DNA of 64,000 bases, from contig NC_007759.1 in assembly GCF_000013405.1 (NCBI RefSeq), positions 124,001 through 188,000 of the forward strand, given 5' to 3'. Positions 63,229 to 64,000 of this stretch are shown here, piece after piece. A program made the translations under genes and the position numbers. The stretch's first letter is position 1; each line of letters begins with the position of its first letter. This stretch comes from Syntrophus aciditrophicus SB (GTDB lineage: Bacteria > Desulfobacterota > Syntrophia > Syntrophales > Syntrophaceae). Below the pieces are notes generated by a model. That model ran no database searches. It was not told the origin of the DNA and saw nothing but the letters and a program-made list of their open reading frames with translations.

Positions 63229-63884
63229 GTTCGTTTTAACTCTTGCCTGAAATGCCTCTGTTTCAGTCGCGTTTCCACTTCATCACCTGATCTGATTTTT
63301 TTCTTTTACCCTCGACATCGCCTCAATTTTCCTGATAATAAAGCCCTTGCTCAGTCTGCTGAAGAAACGAACGTTCAACGGCGCCTGATTTTTTTTCTCA
63401 TCAATCAGTTAGACATCAGGTAAGGAGAGTTAGGTTGACTGAATACGGACAAAAGCACGCTTTGATGATAGACGGTTTATCACTAGGCCCGGCAACCGAT
63501 TCTGTTTTTTCCTTTTGCCGGATGGTGACCTGCAATCGCAAGAGCCCTTTCTTATCTGTATTTTCTGGCACTCTATGGTTTTTTTAAGTTCCTCCTGTTT
63601 TGTGTGCCGGTCATGCCCGTTTACATTCTTCCTGGGCAATTCCGAGCTTTACTCGGTTGTAATTTTAATACAAACTCAAATTAATCTCAAATCCTTTCCA
63701 TTTTTTCGCAATCCCTGGCCACGACCTCGAGTCGACCTTAATTTAATCATGTCCCATCAGTCTGGCAATCCTTCAAAGATAGAAAAATCCCCGGTACTTT
63801 AATGGCATTTCATCTTGACATCGGAATGGGTTTCATATAGGAGAAAAAGTTCACTTATTTTAACCTTACAAAGGAGGAAAATTC
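63229..63884. other. intergenic region clpS / rpsT
   Basis: About 650 bases separate the divergent clpS and rpsT genes. No recognisable gene is seen. CCGGCAA (63490-63496) and TTGCCGG (63516-63522) form a 7-bp dyad with a wide loop. The rpsT promoter and ribosome site are at the right end. Confidence 0.4.
63815..63841 (+). promoter_or_regulatory. putative promoter of rpsT
   Basis: TTGACA at 63815-63820 and TATAGG at 63836-63841 with a short 15-bp spacer. The distance to the start codon (about 43 bases) suits a ribosomal-protein gene. Confidence 0.4.
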
Positions 63885-64000
63885 TTGGCTACGCATAAGT
63901 CCGCGGAAAAGAGAAGCAGGCAGATTGAAAAACGCCGGATCAGGAATGTCTCAATAAGATCAAAAGTTAAGACATACATTAAATCGGTGCTTACGGCCAT
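63885..64000 (+). CDS. rpsT: 30S ribosomal protein S20, 5' part only
   Basis: A TTG start with AAGGAGG at 63871-63877 opens a frame reading MATHKSAEKRSRQIEKRRIRN and onward, the unmistakable basic start of S20 (SAxKRxRQxxKRRxRN). S20 binds 16S rRNA in the small subunit. About 38 residues lie inside the window and the gene continues past the right edge. Confidence 0.93.
   Translation, partial: MATHKSAEKRSRQIEKRRIRNVSIRSKVKTYIKSVLTA

Overview
The window reads as part of the chromosome of a strictly anaerobic, syntrophic deltaproteobacterium of the Syntrophus type. The reasons are the density of formate and hydrogen electron-transfer genes (two selenocysteine formate dehydrogenases, an NAD(P)-linked [NiFe] hydrogenase, a tandem HdrA-MvhD pair, an RnfB-like ferredoxin), a tungstate/molybdate supply system, and Sec-coding TGA codons. 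The genus assignment is inference from gene content; no search was run. No rRNA, tRNA, CRISPR array or intact mobile element was seen.

Layout, left to right. 0-3.4 kb: a P-type cation ATPase (minus) and a gene-free stretch. 3.4-7.9 kb: a five-gene group 3-type [NiFe] hydrogenase operon with its maturation protease. 7.9-11.2 kb: pstSCAB (minus). 11.7-17.2 kb: a plus-strand carbohydrate operon (TIM-barrel isomerase-like protein, archaeal-type phosphoglycerate mutase, fused trehalose-6-phosphate synthase/phosphatase, NMN adenylyltransferase-like protein, HAD phosphatase). 17.7-21.7 kb: MvhD-like and double-HdrA proteins. 22.7 kb: an orphan RnfB-like protein. 23.9-33.0 kb: a minus-strand operon of periplasmic formate dehydrogenase (fdnGHI) followed by a NuoEF-like subunit and a cytoplasmic NAD-linked formate dehydrogenase; both catalytic subunits are read through TGA as selenocysteine. 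33-38 kb: fdhE, an FmdE-like protein, moaA, an HD protein and a MoaE-like protein. 38.4-41.1 kb: two exported proteins (GEGP-type diheme protein, FG-GAP propeller). 41.5-48.7 kb: tungstate/molybdate locus with a HTH/substrate-binding regulator, a MosB-like molybdenum storage protein, a 71-residue partner, a TiaS-like protein and a tupABC-type transporter with two binding proteins. 48.9-57.7 kb: nitrogen assimilation module with two NrpR-type (archaeal-style) regulators around a GltB-like glutamate synthase, a KaiC-like/PEP-binding fusion protein and glutamate dehydrogenase. 57.9-59.6 kb: PAS hybrid histidine kinase. 59.8-63.2 kb: the N-degron operon clpS-clpA-aat. The right edge holds the start of rpsT.

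The parts fit one lifestyle. Formate and H2 carry electrons between the cytoplasm, membrane and partner organisms. The tungstate importer, MosB-like store, MoaA/MoaE and FdhE supply and mature the metal cofactors those dehydrogenases need. The nitrogen module appears to be controlled by NrpR repressors; short GGCAA/TTGCC palindromes lie beside and downstream of the promoter between nrpR and gltB.

Gene-free stretches hold several gene fossils: a glycosyltransferase tail, an ABC ATPase tail, an fmdE copy with its leader, a higA antitoxin, the tail of a second tungstate regulator, and a truncated glutamine amidotransferase.
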